Source: Vagococcus zengguangii (lineage in GTDB: Bacteria > Bacillota > Bacilli > Lactobacillales > Vagococcaceae). Taken from it: a DNA stretch of 64,000 bases. Shown here one piece after another: positions 17,890 through 28,242 of this stretch. The stretch covers positions 775,001 to 839,000 of the forward strand of contig NZ_CP039712.1 of assembly GCF_005145005.1 (NCBI RefSeq), in the 5' to 3' direction. The position numbers and the translations under genes were made by a program. Position 1 is the first letter of the stretch. Each line of letters begins with the position of its first letter. The notes below the pieces were generated by a model that was not told the origin of the DNA, made no database searches, and was given only the letters and a program-made list of their open reading frames with translations.

Positions 17890-18067
17890 ATTTTACGCTT
17901 TTCTTTGATGATGTTAGTTCGCCAATAATGTAAACAATAGCGACTAAGACAAGAGAACCGATTAAAGCCGATACAGGCGTGTAGGCTGTGTGACTTAAAG
18001 CAGCTCCTAAATAGCCAATCATTTGGCCAATAATTAAACCTGAAAGTAATACGATAATAAATCTCAT
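17888..18067 (-). CDS. small two-helix membrane protein of unknown function
   Basis: 59 residues from the ATG next to an AAAGAGGTG site (minus strand). The longer GTG frame starting at 18088 includes that site and is less likely. Helix 1 covers about residues 3-25 and contains GXXXG-like glycines; helix 2 covers about 31-50; the tail is Lys/Ser-rich. Such proteins are common in Firmicutes and mostly uncharacterised. No partner is evident; the neighbours are a DegV protein gene and dnaE. Confidence 0.65.
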   Translation of the reverse strand: MRFIIVLLSGLIIGQMIGYLGAALSHTAYTPVSALIGSLVLVAIVYIIGELTSSKKSVK

Positions 18068-18177
18068 TAACGACACCTCTTTCCTCACGTTTATTTTATC
18101 ACATAGTCTTTAAAAGTCTAGCATTCCTCCTGAATTTATTTGCGCAATTGAGATAATACGTCAGAATAGTGATTTCA

Positions 18178-18186
18178 TGGTATACT
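18178..18186 (+). promoter_or_regulatory. extended -10 promoter of dnaE
   Basis: TGG-TATACT forms an extended -10 just before the AAAAGGAGG ribosome binding site of dnaE. No good -35 is visible. Confidence 0.45.
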
Positions 18187-18208
18187 AAAAGGTGGAAAAG
18201 GAGGTTGG

Positions 18209-21200
18209 ATGTCTATGGAAAAGGTGCAATTATACAATCAAACGGCCTTTTCGCTATTGCAAAGTACGAATCGAATTCCCGATTTAGTCGAGCAAGCGAA
18301 AAAATTAGGTGTGACCGCATTAGGAATCGCTGATGTTAATACGATGTCAGGCGTAGCCGACTTTTATCGTGCCTGTCAAGCTGCAAACATCCATCCGCTC
18401 ATCGGTGTCACGATAGAATATACGGTCGCAACGTTAGAACATGTCACATTTAAATTAGTTTTTTATGCCAAAAACAAACGAGGTTACCAACAGTTAATCA
18501 ATCTTTCAACGTTGAAAATGTTGGATCAACGTAAACCATTACTATTAGAAGAGCTGTTACCTTATTTAGCTGATTTGTTTGTGATCGTACCAGCTGAAGA
18601 TTCACAGCTGAATTATTATTTGAAAAAAGGGGAACTTGAGCGCTTTGTTCCGGTTTTAAAGCAGTTATTAGAATATGCTGGCCAGGACAGTGTTTATGGT
18701 GGCATGGCTAATTATTTGGCCGATAATAAATGGGAAGCCTTAACGCAAGCATACGAAAAATTAGGGCTAGCAATTATAGCGTTTGAAAATAGTCGTTATT
18801 TATTGCCAAGCGATCATTTTTCGTTAGAAATTTTACATCATATTGACGAAGGTACACGCTTAGAAACACTCGATTATCAAGCGGCGGGTTCTTATTATTT
18901 GCAAAATCCAACATCGGTTGCCCAGGTCTATGCTGAAAGAAACTTAACCCAAGCAATCGAAGCAGCGAGTCAATTAGCGAAGCAATGTCAATTCGAGATG
19001 GACTTTAGCCAAAGTTTATTGCCACATTTTGATACCCCTGCAGGTGTGTCAGCGGGCGAATATTTGCGCCAACTGTGTTTTGAGTTTTTACCAAAACGTG
19101 TACCAGACTTTGACGAATGTTATGTTGAACGTTTAGAAAAAGAATTAGCCGTTATTCATCAGATGGGATTTGACGATTATTTTTTAATTATTTGGGACGT
19201 AATGCGTTTTGCTGAAGAGCAGCAAGTCGTAACAGGAGCTGGCCGTGGTTCAGCTGCTGGTGCTTTAGTATCTTACGTTTTATCCATTACGGATGTCGAT
19301 CCGATTAAATATCACTTGTTGTTTGAACGTTTTTTAAATATCGAACGAAATAGCATGCCCGATATTGATTTAGATATCCCAGATAATCGTCGCGATGAAA
19401 TTCTTCACTATGTTTATCAAAAATATGGTGATAATCACATGGCGCAAATTGCCACGTTTGGTACGATGGCCGCTAAAATGGTGTTACGAGATGTTTGTCG
19501 CGTCTTTGGTCTCTCACAAAGCGAAGCATCACAATGGTCAAATGCCATTCCAAATGTCTTGAAAATTACGCTTAAAGAAGCCCAAGTAAAATCGAAAAAT
19601 TTGCAAAAATTAATCGAAAGTTCTGAACGCAATCGTTTGATTTTTGATGTCGCGTTGCAATTAGAGGGCTTGCCTCGTCATGTCTCCACACATGCGGCGG
19701 GTGTGGTAATTAGTGATATACCGTTAACAGATGTTGTCCCGTTACAAGAAGGTTCTGAAGATATTCCGTTAACTCAGTTTACAATGGGGAATGTTGAAGC
19801 AATTGGCTTGTTAAAAATGGATTTTCTTGGCTTGCGTAATTTATCAATTATTGACGATACGTTGCGACACATTCGTCGCACAACCGGCACCGAGTTGACG
19901 CAAAAAATGATTCCAATGAATGATCCTGATACGCTTGCTTTATTCAAAAAAGGCCAAACAGCAGGAGTCTTCCAGTTTGAATCGGCCGGTATTCGTAACG
20001 TGCTGCGTAAAGTTTCACCAGAGTCAATCGAAGATATTGCGGCGGTTAACGCCTTGTATCGTCCAGGTCCTATGGAAAATATTGACACCTTTGTGCGTCG
20101 TAAACACGGTCAGGAAATGATTCAATACCCACACGAAAGTTTAAAAGATATTTTAGATGTGACTTACGGAATTATTGTCTATCAGGAACAGATTATGCAA
20201 GTAGCTGCTAAGATGGCTGGTTTTACACTTGGTCAAGCCGATATTTTACAGCGGGCAGTCAGCAAAAAGGTCAAACATGTTTTAGAACAACAACGCCAGA
20301 ATTTTATTGATGGTTCAGTTGCCAATGGTTATAGCCCACAAGTTGCTGAAGAGGTCTATCAATATATCGAAAAATTTGCGAACTATGGCTTTAACCGTTC
20401 ACATGCCATGGCCTATTCATTTGTGGGTTATCAGATGGCCTATTTAAAAGTTCACTATCCAGCTGCTTTTTTTGCTGCGTTATTACATTCTGTTCGTCAT
20501 AATTTGGATAAAATTAAAGAATATATCGCGGATGCAAGGAAATATGGCGTTGTCATCAAAGGGCCTAATATTAATCGCTCGTCCTATAGTTTCTCTTTAA
20601 ATAAATCCAATGAAATTTTGTTTGGCTTTAGTTCGCTTAAAGGCGTTCGGCGTGATTTTGTGAAAGAGTTGATTGCTGAACGTAAAGAACAGGGTCCCTA
20701 TACAAGTTTTGATAACTTCTTGATTCGAAATGATAATAAGTGGCTAAAACCAGACTGGTTAGCCCCGCTAATTCAGATTGGGGCGTTCGATGAAATAGAA
20801 CCAAATCGTCGTGACTTAATGAAAAACTTGGACGGCAGCATCGCGAATGTTTTAATTAGCGGTGGTAGCGTTGATATGTTAGCGACACTAGAGCTAAAAG
20901 AAAGCCAGTTGCCAGATTATACCTTAGAAGAGAAACTGTCATTTGAAGAAGAGTTTTTAGGGGCTTATGTTTCAGGTCATCCAGTTAATCAGTATAAGAG
21001 CATAAAAGTAGTTAAACAAGCCACAAACATCGCACAGGCTTTAGTCGGTAAACATCAGTCGTTTATTGTTTATCTTAAAAAATCACGTGAGATCCGTACA
21101 AAAAAAGGAGAAACAATGGCCTTTTTAGAAGTGTCTGATGAAACAGGCGACTTATCATTGACCGTTTTTCCTATATTGTATCGTAAGTTATATGATCAAA

Positions 21201-21550
21201 TAAAGGTCAACCAAGTTTATTGGGTGAGTGGTAAGGTGGAAGAGAGTCGTTACAACCAGGAACGACAATTATTAGTTGAACAACTTCAACCGATTACAGT
21301 TTTAGAGCAAGCTATCGGAGCGACCATTTGTTATTTGAAAATTTCGAGAGATGTTGAAAAAGAATCATTGTTTTCAGAAATTAAAGAAGTTTTACAAACA
21401 CATCATGGCATTTGCCCAGTCATTTTATTTGATGAAAAAACGAACAAACGTAGGGTGTTAAATGAACAACTTTGGATTGCTGACAGTCCAGAGTTAAGAG
21501 AAAAGTTAGTGGAATTATTAGATGAAAAAAATGTTGTTTTCAATAAATAG
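18209..21550 (+). CDS. dnaE: DNA polymerase III alpha subunit, DnaE type
   Basis: 1113 residues, typical for the DnaE of Firmicutes, which works beside PolC and extends RNA primers on the lagging strand. The N-terminal PHP domain (1-200) has lost the usual metal histidines: LYNQTAF and ADVNTM stand where active versions have HxHS and TDHG, so no proofreading activity is expected there. The polymerase core carries GAGRGSAAGALVSY and the catalytic aspartates PDIDLDIPD (about 383-391). The OB-fold region lies near 970-1060. A strong AAAAGGAGG site is present. Confidence 0.96.
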   Translation: MSMEKVQLYNQTAFSLLQSTNRIPDLVEQAKKLGVTALGIADVNTMSGVADFYRACQAANIHPLIGVTIEYTVATLEHVTFKLVFYAKNKRGYQQLINLSTLKMLDQRKPLLLEELLPYLADLFVIVPAEDSQLNYYLKKGELERFVPVLKQLLEYAGQDSVYGGMANYLADNKWEALTQAYEKLGLAIIAFENSRYLLPSDHFSLEILHHIDEGTRLETLDYQAAGSYYLQNPTSVAQVYAERNLTQAIEAASQLAKQCQFEMDFSQSLLPHFDTPAGVSAGEYLRQLCFEFLPKRVPDFDECYVERLEKELAVIHQMGFDDYFLIIWDVMRFAEEQQVVTGAGRGSAAGALVSYVLSITDVDPIKYHLLFERFLNIERNSMPDIDLDIPDNRRDEILHYVYQKYGDNHMAQIATFGTMAAKMVLRDVCRVFGLSQSEASQWSNAIPNVLKITLKEAQVKSKNLQKLIESSERNRLIFDVALQLEGLPRHVSTHAAGVVISDIPLTDVVPLQEGSEDIPLTQFTMGNVEAIGLLKMDFLGLRNLSIIDDTLRHIRRTTGTELTQKMIPMNDPDTLALFKKGQTAGVFQFESAGIRNVLRKVSPESIEDIAAVNALYRPGPMENIDTFVRRKHGQEMIQYPHESLKDILDVTYGIIVYQEQIMQVAAKMAGFTLGQADILQRAVSKKVKHVLEQQRQNFIDGSVANGYSPQVAEEVYQYIEKFANYGFNRSHAMAYSFVGYQMAYLKVHYPAAFFAALLHSVRHNLDKIKEYIADARKYGVVIKGPNINRSSYSFSLNKSNEILFGFSSLKGVRRDFVKELIAERKEQGPYTSFDNFLIRNDNKWLKPDWLAPLIQIGAFDEIEPNRRDLMKNLDGSIANVLISGGSVDMLATLELKESQLPDYTLEEKLSFEEEFLGAYVSGHPVNQYKSIKVVKQATNIAQALVGKHQSFIVYLKKSREIRTKKGETMAFLEVSDETGDLSLTVFPILYRKLYDQIKVNQVYWVSGKVEESRYNQERQLLVEQLQPITVLEQAIGATICYLKISRDVEKESLFSEIKEVLQTHHGICPVILFDEKTNKRRVLNEQLWIADSPELREKLVELLDEKNVVFNK

Positions 21551-21601
21551 ACTGATAAATGAAACAAATGAGAAAATTTCTATGTTTTTTTGATATTTAA
21601 T

Positions 21602-21630
21602 AAGACAATTTTACGAAAAAATGGTAGAAT
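21602..21630 (+). promoter_or_regulatory. predicted promoter of pfkA-pyk
   Basis: AAGACA (21602-21607) and TAGAAT (21625-21630) are 17 nt apart. The resulting leader of about 65 nt is AT-rich and holds only a weak ACATT/AATGT hairpin. Confidence 0.45.
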
Positions 21631-21679
21631 ACATAGGTAATTGAGTTTTGGTAATTTATACATTTATTTTTGAATGTAA

Positions 21680-22666
<987 letters not shown>

Positions 22667-22690
22667 AATAAACAAATAGGAGCGTATGAC

Positions 22691-24433
22691 ATGAAAAAAA
22701 CAAAGATTGTATGTACGATTGGACCTGCAAGTGAAACAGTCGAAACACTTGTAGAATTAATTAATGCTGGGATGAACGTTTGTCGTTTAAACTTCTCACA
22801 TGGTGATTATGAAGAGCATGGCAACCGTATCAAAAACATTCGTGAAGCAGCAAAAATTACAGGTAAACGTATCGCGATTCTTTTAGATACAAAAGGGCCT
22901 GAAATTCGTACAAATGATATGGAAAACGGCGCAGTTGAATTAAAAACTGGCGAAACAATCCGTATTTCAATGAAAGAAGTTTTAGGTAACGCTGAACGTT
23001 TTTCAGTTACTTACCCTGAATTAATCAACGATGTTGAAGTTGGCGGCCACATTCTTTTAGATGATGGTTTAGTAGACTTAGAAGTAGTTGAATTAGATCA
23101 CGCTAACGGAGAAATCGTGACACGTATTTCTAACGATGGCACATTGAAAAACAAAAAAGGCGTTAACGTTCCAGGCGCTTCAATTAACTTACCTGGTATC
23201 ACAGAAAAAGACGCTTCAGATATCCGTTTTGGTATCGAACAAGATGTTGACTTTATCGCAGCAAGTTTCGTTCGTCGTCCAAGCGACGTTTTAGAAATCA
23301 CTAAAATTTTAGAAGAAAACGATGCAACTCACATCCAAATTATTTCTAAAATTGAAAACCAAGAAGGTGTTGATAATATCGACAGCATCTTGAAAGTTTC
23401 AGCTGGTTTAATGGTTGCCCGTGGTGACTTAGGGGTAGAAATCCCAACTGAAGAAGTACCAGTTGTCCAAAAAGAATTAATCAAAAAATGTAACGAAGTT
23501 GGGAAAACTGTTATTACAGCGACTCAAATGTTAGATTCTATGCAACACAACCCACGTCCAACACGTGCGGAAGCTAGTGACGTTGCCAATGCTATCTACG
23601 ATGGTACAGATGCTATCATGTTATCTGGTGAAACAGCTGCTGGTGATTACCCAGTTGAAGCAGTAACAACAATGGCACGTATCGCATTACGTACTGAAGA
23701 TGCGTTAGTAGACCAAGATGTGTTTGCTTTAAAACGTTTCAGCCAAACTGATACAACTGAAGCAATTGGTCAATCAGTAGGTCATACTGCGCGTAACTTA
23801 GGCATCAAAACAATCGTTGCTGCAACTGAATCAGGTTACACTGCGAAAATGATTTCTAAATATCGTCCAAAATCTCACATCGTTGCGATGACATTCGATG
23901 AAAGAAAAGCACGTAGCTTAGCATTAACTTGGGGTGTATTCCCAGAAGTTGCTGAAAAACCAGAATCTACTGATGATATGTTTGCTCGTTCTGCTGAATT
24001 AGTTCAAGACTTAGGTTTTGCTAAAGAAGGCGAATTAGTTATTATTACAGCGGGTGTACCAGTTGGTGAACGCGGCACAACTAACTTAATGAAAATTCAT
24101 ATGATCGGTTCTAAACTAGTTTCTGGTCAAGGAATTGGTGACAAACCTGTAACAGGTGTTGCAGTTGTTGCAACAACTGCTGAAGAAGCAGTTGAAAAGA
24201 TGACAGAAGGTAGTGTATTAGTTGTTAAAACAACTGATAAAGATTACATGCCTGCTATTGATTTAGCAAGTGCTTTAGTTGTTGAAGAAGGTGGTTTAAC
24301 TTCTCATGCGGCAGTTGTAGCAATCGCTAAAGGTATTCCAGTTGTCGTTGGTGCTGCAAATGCAACAACAGCAATCGAAGCTGGTAAATTAATCTCTGTT
24401 GATCCAAAAGCTGGCGACATTTTCTTAGGATAA
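22691..24433 (+). CDS. pyk: pyruvate kinase with C-terminal PEP-utiliser domain
   Basis: 580 residues. It makes pyruvate and ATP from phosphoenolpyruvate and ADP. The N-terminus [20 protein letters not shown] (about 32-38), [11 protein letters not shown], the catalytic Lys segment [11 protein letters not shown] and [11 protein letters not shown] are typical. The last 100 residues form the extra domain seen in Bacillales and lactic acid bacteria enzymes ([11 protein letters not shown], where the histidine matches the PEP-utiliser swivelling domain). It shares an operon with pfkA and has the same high-expression codon bias. A strong terminator follows. Confidence 0.97.
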   Translation: MKKTKIVCTIGPASETVETLVELINAGMNVCRLNFSHGDYEEHGNRIKNIREAAKITGKRIAILLDTKGPEIRTNDMENGAVELKTGETIRISMKEVLGNAERFSVTYPELINDVEVGGHILLDDGLVDLEVVELDHANGEIVTRISNDGTLKNKKGVNVPGASINLPGITEKDASDIRFGIEQDVDFIAASFVRRPSDVLEITKILEENDATHIQIISKIENQEGVDNIDSILKVSAGLMVARGDLGVEIPTEEVPVVQKELIKKCNEVGKTVITATQMLDSMQHNPRPTRAEASDVANAIYDGTDAIMLSGETAAGDYPVEAVTTMARIALRTEDALVDQDVFALKRFSQTDTTEAIGQSVGHTARNLGIKTIVAATESGYTAKMISKYRPKSHIVAMTFDERKARSLALTWGVFPEVAEKPESTDDMFARSAELVQDLGFAKEGELVIITAGVPVGERGTTNLMKIHMIGSKLVSGQGIGDKPVTGVAVVATTAEEAVEKMTEGSVLVVKTTDKDYMPAIDLASALVVEEGGLTSHAAVVAIAKGIPVVVGAANATTAIEAGKLISVDPKAGDIFLG

Positions 24434-24463
24434 CCCCTAAAATATTAAGGCTTAACTAATCGA

Positions 24464-24500
24464 AAGAATAGAAACTGTTACAGTTTCTATTCTTTTTTTT
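24464..24500 (+). terminator. intrinsic terminator after pyk
   Basis: AAGAATAGAAACTG pairs with CAGTTTCTATTCTT around a 3-nt loop, followed by a long T run. Confidence 0.95.
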
Positions 24501-24557
24501 TAAGACTATGCGTGTTAAACTTAACAGTAGGAAAATAACAGAGGAACGTGATAATAG

Positions 24558-25997
24558 ATGGATTCTAATAGAAAATTCTCACCAAAACATTTGATTTTAA
24601 CGGCACTTTTATCAGCGGGTGTGGCTATAGGTGGTACATATTTAGTAGTTGAAGGGAATGAATTATTCGGAAGCGATATAAATAGTTCAAATAGTACTCA
24701 CCAACAGTTTGCACATGTTGAGGATGTGTTTAATTTTATTAAACAAAATTATGTTGGAGAAATTGATGAAACAGCCTTAATAAATGGGGCACTATCTGGC
24801 ATGACTGATGCCATTGGGGATCCATATTCAAACTTTTTAACCGGCCTATCGAAGGACTCGATTGATGAAACGATTGAAGGTGAATTTGAAGGAATCGGCG
24901 CCACCATGTCTTATGCTAACGACGTTCCTTTTATCGTTGAACCACCGATTAAAGGTTCTCCAGCTGAAAAAGAAGGATTACGTGTTAATGACAAAATCCT
25001 GAAGGTAGATGATAAGGATATTACAGGACAAACCTTAACCGAGGTAGTGAGTCAAATTCGTGGTGAAAAAGGGACACAAGTCAAATTAACGATTGAACGC
25101 GATGGTAAAACGTTTGATGTGACGTTAACGCGAAATGTGATTCCAATCGAATCAGTGTATCCTGAAATTGCAAGTGAAAATAAAGAGATTGGTATAATAA
25201 GAGTGACAACTTTTAACGGCAATACTTCAGATGATTTCTTTAAAGCAGTAGCCAAAATGCGTAAAGAAGGAGCGAAACGCTTCGTAATTGATTTACGAGA
25301 CAACCCGGGCGGAAGCTTACAAGAAGTTTCCAAAATGGCGAGTGCTTTCTTAAAAGAAGACCAAATTATTTTCCAAGTTGAAGATGGTCAAGGTAATCGA
25401 GAAAAAGTCGAAGCGGATAAATCATTTGATAATGGCAATAAAATAACAGAACCGGTCGTTGTTCTAGTTAATGGAAATAGTGCGAGTGCTTCTGAAATCT
25501 TTGCAGCAGCTATCAAAGAAAACGAGCGTGGCAAAGTGATGGGTGATACCACCTTTGGTAAAGGAACCATGCAGACGGTACAACCATTAACTGAGGATAC
25601 CGAATTGAAGTTAACGGTTAACAAATGGTTAACACCAAAAGGTAATTGGATTAACGAAAAAGGTTTAGAACCAACAATCGAAGTGAAAACCCCAGATTAT
25701 TATTCAGTTATGGTAATGGATAAATCTAATTCAATGCAGTTAGGTTCATCTGGTGATAGTGTAAAATCATTAAATGTTATGTTACAAGCATTAGGCTATG
25801 AGGTTGATAAAGACAGCGATCAGTTTAGCGAAAAGACACAAGTCGCAGTTGAAACCTTCCAAGCTTCCAAAAAATTAACGGTTGATGGTATCGTGAATAA
25901 AGAGACGGCTAATCAAATTGAAAAAAACGTGTATCAATTTATGCAAGAAAATGATCAACAGCTAGATGAAGCAATCAAGCAATTGAGTAAATCATAG
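24558..25997 (+). CDS. ctpA: C-terminal processing protease, S41 family (CtpA/PrcP type)
   Basis: 479 residues. A signal anchor covers about residues 12-32. A PDZ domain (about 105-185, with GSPAEKEGLRVNDKILKVD) is followed by the S41 protease core with the Ser in NGNSASASE (about 310) and the Lys in FGKGTMQ (about 335), so the Ser-Lys dyad is intact. A peptidoglycan-binding domain 1 lies at about 395-460. It acts outside the membrane and trims exported proteins; substrates are not known here. It begins a run into lepB and rbgA with short gaps. Confidence 0.92.
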   Translation: MDSNRKFSPKHLILTALLSAGVAIGGTYLVVEGNELFGSDINSSNSTHQQFAHVEDVFNFIKQNYVGEIDETALINGALSGMTDAIGDPYSNFLTGLSKDSIDETIEGEFEGIGATMSYANDVPFIVEPPIKGSPAEKEGLRVNDKILKVDDKDITGQTLTEVVSQIRGEKGTQVKLTIERDGKTFDVTLTRNVIPIESVYPEIASENKEIGIIRVTTFNGNTSDDFFKAVAKMRKEGAKRFVIDLRDNPGGSLQEVSKMASAFLKEDQIIFQVEDGQGNREKVEADKSFDNGNKITEPVVVLVNGNSASASEIFAAAIKENERGKVMGDTTFGKGTMQTVQPLTEDTELKLTVNKWLTPKGNWINEKGLEPTIEVKTPDYYSVMVMDKSNSMQLGSSGDSVKSLNVMLQALGYEVDKDSDQFSEKTQVAVETFQASKKLTVDGIVNKETANQIEKNVYQFMQENDQQLDEAIKQLSKS

Positions 25998-26013
25998 AAG
26001 AGAGTGGCAAAAA

Positions 26014-26553
26014 TTGAAGAATAGCTTTTTAGAAAAATTAATTTATTGGATAAAAATGTTAATGGTTGCTGCTTTTTTTGCTGTTATTGTCAGAGGTTTT
26101 GTATTTATTCCCATGACAATTGAAGGAAATTCAATGGAGAAAACCTTAAATCAAGAGGATCATATAATATATGAGAAGTTTTCCGATATTGATCGCTTTG
26201 ATATTATTTTGTTTAAAGCGAACGATGGTACCGTGATGGTGAAGAGGGTAGTGGGTTTGCCTGGTGAAGAGGTGGCCTATTTTAATGACACCTTATTAAT
26301 TAATGGTGAGATGATTGAGGAACCTTATTTGGATGAGATAAAAATTCATCATCTAAATAATCACTATACAACCAATTTTAATAGTGAAGAAGTACTAGGG
26401 AAACCTAATTTATCAGATGATGCTTACTTTGTTTTAGGCGATAACCGTCGTGTTAGCAAGGACAGTCGTTCGTTTGGTGAAGTAAGGGCGGATCAAATTA
26501 TTGGAAAAGCACGCTTAGTGTACTATCCATTTAAAGATATAAAATTATTGTAG
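26014..26553 (+). CDS. lepB: signal peptidase I
   Basis: 179 residues. It removes signal peptides at the outer face of the membrane. One transmembrane helix (about 13-33) is followed by the catalytic Ser in IEGNSMEKTL (S40), the Lys in VMVKRVVGLPGE (K77) and the GDNR box (VLGDNRRVSKDSRSFG, about 140-155). The start is TTG, 8-9 nt after a GAGAGTGG region; no in-frame ATG gives a full N-terminus. It lies 16 nt after ctpA. Confidence 0.94.
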   Translation: MKNSFLEKLIYWIKMLMVAAFFAVIVRGFVFIPMTIEGNSMEKTLNQEDHIIYEKFSDIDRFDIILFKANDGTVMVKRVVGLPGEEVAYFNDTLLINGEMIEEPYLDEIKIHHLNNHYTTNFNSEEVLGKPNLSDDAYFVLGDNRRVSKDSRSFGEVRADQIIGKARLVYYPFKDIKLL

Positions 26554-26568
26554 AAGAGGAAGTTTATT

Positions 26569-27441
26569 ATGAAAGTAATTCAATGGTTTCCAGGCCACAT
26601 GGCCAAAGCCAGAAGAGAAGTAACCGAGAAATTAAGGTATGTTGATATTGTGTTTGAGTTAGTCGATGCTCGATTACCAATCTCAAGTCGTAACCCGATG
26701 TTAGATGAGATTGTGCAGCATAAACCACGTCTAATGTTATTAAATAAGGCTGACTTAGCTGACCCGGTTCAAACTCAAAAATGGCAGCAATATTTTGAAA
26801 AACAAGGTTATGCTACTTTAAAACTGAATTCGCAAGAAGGACGTGGCATTAAACAAATCGTTCCAGCAGCGCAAGAAGTCTTAAAAGAAAAACGTGAACG
26901 CCAAAAAGCCAAAGGATTAAAAGAACAAGCAATACGTGCGATGATTATCGGGATTCCTAATGTTGGTAAATCGACGCTAATGAATCGTTTAGTCAAGAAA
27001 AATATTGCAAAAACAGGTAATAAGCCTGGTGTGACAAAAGGACAACAATGGTTAAAAGTCGGAAATGAATTGGAATTACTAGATACACCAGGGATTTTAT
27101 GGCCTAAATTCGAAGATCCAGAAATCGGTAAAAAATTGGCGTTAACAGGTGCGATTAAAGATAATTTATTACATTTAGATGATATTGCCTTATATGCTAT
27201 TCAATTTTTCAATGATTATTATCGTCAGTCATTAGGCAAACGCTATGGTTTCTCAGAAGGTGATTTCGAATTGAACAATGTGGATCAATTGATGTTGATT
27301 ACAAAAAAACGTGGCTTTAGAGATGACTATGAGCGTGCGAGTGAGATGTTGATTCAAGAAATCCGTAGTGGCCAAGTAGGTCGTTATACCTTAGATCGTG
27401 TTGAAATTTGGGAGGCTGAGCAGCTTGACACTAACGATTAA
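26569..27441 (+). CDS. rbgA: ribosome biogenesis GTPase RbgA (YlqF)
   Basis: 290 residues. It is a circularly permuted GTPase that matures the 50S subunit. The permuted order is visible: the G4 motif LNKADL (about 58-63) comes before the G1 P-loop GIPNVGKSTL (about 127-136), with G3 in LLDTPGILWP (about 174-183). The N-terminus IQWFPGHMAKA is diagnostic. rnhB starts within its last codons, so the two are coupled. Confidence 0.95.
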   Translation: MKVIQWFPGHMAKARREVTEKLRYVDIVFELVDARLPISSRNPMLDEIVQHKPRLMLLNKADLADPVQTQKWQQYFEKQGYATLKLNSQEGRGIKQIVPAAQEVLKEKRERQKAKGLKEQAIRAMIIGIPNVGKSTLMNRLVKKNIAKTGNKPGVTKGQQWLKVGNELELLDTPGILWPKFEDPEIGKKLALTGAIKDNLLHLDDIALYAIQFFNDYYRQSLGKRYGFSEGDFELNNVDQLMLITKKRGFRDDYERASEMLIQEIRSGQVGRYTLDRVEIWEAEQLDTND

Positions 27442-28189
27442 AAGCGCAAAAGAGCTGTTATTAAATCCTGATACACCGGTTGAAATAATCGCGGAACTTC
27501 GTCAAGATGAGCGAAAAGGCGTACAAACCTTAATTGCTCAATATGATCGTCGTCAAGCTAAAGAACAAGCGGCTAAGGAGTTGTTTGAACAAATGCAGGC
27601 CTTCGAACGTGCAGCCCGCCAGCAAGCGTATCAATACATTGCAGGTGTCGATGAAGTCGGACGCGGTCCATTAGCGGGGCCAGTCGTAGCAGCAGCCGTG
27701 ATTTTACCTGAAAATCCAGACTTAGTCGGTTTGAATGATTCAAAACAATTAAGTCATGCTAAACGAGCAGAATTGTTAACGAAAATTAAAGAACAAGCGC
27801 TAGCGATTGGCATTGGGATTGTCTCACCAGAAGAAATTGATCGTATTAATATTTATGAAGCAACAAAAGTCGCTATGACCCAAGCGATTGAAGCCTTGAA
27901 TCCGCAGCCGGATTACTTACTATTAGATGCGATGAAGTTACCTAATATTGCGTTGCCTCAAGAAAGTATTATTAAAGGTGATGCCAAAAGTATTGCGATT
28001 GCGGCAGCAAGTATTGTCGCAAAAGAAACACGTGATCAGATGATGAGCGAGTATGAGCAACAATATCCTGGGTATGGTTTTGCTGAAAATGCCGGTTACG
28101 GCACGGCTAAGCACTTAGCTGGATTAAATAGCTTAGGAATTACCCCAATTCATCGTAAAACCTTTGCACCAATCAAAGATATGATTTAA
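27425..28189 (+). CDS. rnhB: ribonuclease HII
   Basis: About 254 residues. It cuts the RNA strand of RNA-DNA hybrids. The core begins at about residue 70 with AGVDEVGRGPLAGPVVAAAV, containing the first Asp and Glu; LLLDAMKL gives a further Asp. The 70-residue N-terminal extension is typical of the Firmicutes form. I choose the TTG at 27425, with GGGAGG at 27410-27415; a GTG at 27398 would place that site inside the frame. It overlaps the end of rbgA. Confidence 0.92.
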   Translation: MTLTIKSAKELLLNPDTPVEIIAELRQDERKGVQTLIAQYDRRQAKEQAAKELFEQMQAFERAARQQAYQYIAGVDEVGRGPLAGPVVAAAVILPENPDLVGLNDSKQLSHAKRAELLTKIKEQALAIGIGIVSPEEIDRINIYEATKVAMTQAIEALNPQPDYLLLDAMKLPNIALPQESIIKGDAKSIAIAAASIVAKETRDQMMSEYEQQYPGYGFAENAGYGTAKHLAGLNSLGITPIHRKTFAPIKDMI

Positions 28190-28195
28190 ATAATG

Positions 28196-28242
28196 AAAGC
28201 CTTCCTGATTCACTTACTTATTAGTGAAAGGGGAGGTTTTTT
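28196..28242 (+). terminator. hairpin with T run that also contains the dprA ribosome binding site
   Basis: CCTTCC (28200-28205) pairs with GGGGAGG (28231-28236 region) and TTCACT (28209-28214) with AGTGAA (28223-28228), followed by six T residues directly before the dprA ATG. The 3' arm is the dprA Shine-Dalgarno sequence. Confidence 0.6.
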
